Shown here: in pieces, positions 63,561 through 64,000 of the stretch
Layout: the number at the start of each line of letters is the position of its first letter
How positions within the stretch are numbered: position 1 is the stretch's first letter
Assembly: GCA_016700155.1 (NCBI GenBank)
Contig: CP065001.1
Span: forward strand, 2,728,001-2,792,000
DNA from: Ignavibacteriales bacterium
Lineage (GTDB): Bacteria > Bacteroidota > Ignavibacteria > Ignavibacteriales > Ignavibacteriaceae
Reading direction: 5' to 3'
DNA: 64,000 nucleotides
Position numbers and translations under genes: made by a program
The notes under the pieces: model-generated
What the model was told of the DNA's origin: nothing
What the model saw: only the letters and a program-made list of their open reading frames with translations
Database searches by the model: none

Positions 63561-64000
63561 TATGATGCCTTTTCTGTTATCTGCAGGAAGTATTCTTCAA
63601 GCGAACGGGTTGGAATAACCGCACTCACCATAATATTATTTTCATTAAGATACCTGTTCAACGGAGCTATATCAGTATCCTGCATCGAAAAAATAAATTT
63701 ATTATTGGCAACTGATTCCAGTTTACTACTCCACTGGCTATTATTTAAAAGTGACTGGACTGAACCGGGGTCACTTACCTCAAAGGTAACACGCAGTTTA
63801 TTCGAATTAAGAAGTTCATTTACTTCGCCCTCTACTTTAGTCGTACCTTTACTTATTATTATCATCCTGTTGGCGACAAGTTCCACTTCATACAAAATGT
63901 GAGATGACAGAAAAATTGTTTTCTTTTTTTCATTGCTTAACATCAGGATGAGGTCGCGTATTTCCTTCATTCCCTGCGGGTCAAGACCTGTTGTCGGTTC
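63560..64000 (-). CDS. ABC transporter ATP-binding protein, N-terminal part outside the window
   Basis: Partial gene: the frame is open to the last base of the window. The visible part starts with EPTTGLDPQG (end of Walker B and the D-loop), then TIFLSSH with the H-loop histidine and a C-terminal regulatory domain ending RSLEEYFLQITEKAS, as in NatA/CcmA-type exporters. The internal ATG at 63970 is not the real start. It pairs with the permease at 62721. Confidence 0.92.
   Translation of the reverse strand, partial: EPTTGLDPQGMKEIRDLILMLSNEKKKTIFLSSHILYEVELVANRMIIISKGTTKVEGEVNELLNSNKLRVTFEVSDPGSVQSLLNNSQWSSKLESVANNKFIFSMQDTDIAPLNRYLNENNIMVSAVIPTRSLEEYFLQITEKAS

Overview
The window looks like part of the chromosome of a free-living, low-G+C, Gram-negative bacterium of the Ignavibacteria (Bacteroidetes/Chlorobi side). 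I infer this from five secreted proteins ending in the type IX secretion (T9SS) sorting domain with the NQNYPNPFNP-type motif, an undecaprenyl-phosphate sugar transferase locus, a 31-residue COX24-type basic protein, and a complete dcw cluster whose MurE has the meso-diaminopimelate DNPR motif. Many genes have clear AGGAG-type ribosome sites, and these allow several starts to be corrected. No phylogenetic marker search could be run, so the assignment is provisional.

Layout. 1-9.5 kb: housekeeping and accessory metabolism (ring-cleaving dioxygenase with an esterase, T9SS polysaccharide deacetylase, TPR protein behind a sigma-54-like promoter, porin, Yip1 protein, VOC, OsmC, dodecin, and the copper-delivery pair SCO1/PCuAC). 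9.8-16.3 kb: two giant paralogous T9SS proteins made of Ycf48/BNR-like repeats around a very conserved anchor-J-like domain. 16.3-23.7 kb: a surface-sugar region (DegT aminotransferase, Gfo/Idh dehydrogenase, hexapeptide acetyltransferase, polyprenyl-phosphate sugar transferase) that also carries tRNA-Pro and two proteins sharing an unusual beta-rich domain. 24.3-25.5 kb: YajQ, a CPXCG zinc-ribbon protein and a 44-residue membrane protein. 25.5-41.95 kb: the dcw cell-division/peptidoglycan operon on the minus strand, mraZ to ftsZ, with tightly overlapping genes, a membrane PH-like gene between murG and murC, and three TGGGN-type MraZ boxes at its promoter. 42.0-51.7 kb: tRNA-Thr, small ribosome-type protein, HU, GMP-reductase-like enzyme, PepF, CorA and an SPFH protein. 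56.7-64 kb: serine hydrolase, ClC channel, SDR, and an ABC export operon cut by the window end.

The most unusual part is an accessory island at about 52.0-56.7 kb. It has fourteen exact-length 21-bp tandem units directly before an XRE-type regulator gene; a G+C-rich element whose hairpin loop is complementary to a downstream terminator-like hairpin; and two mobile gene cassettes with attC-like sites, recognised by perfect 10-bp inverted core matches at both ends of each cassette. No integrase gene is visible. The cassettes carry a membrane coiled-coil protein and a membrane-anchored helical protein of unknown function. Directly downstream is a protein with DGA and GTRHRSA motifs of diadenylate cyclases (c-di-AMP synthesis) behind an N-terminal region I do not recognise. 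This is the best candidate here for an undescribed signalling or defence system.
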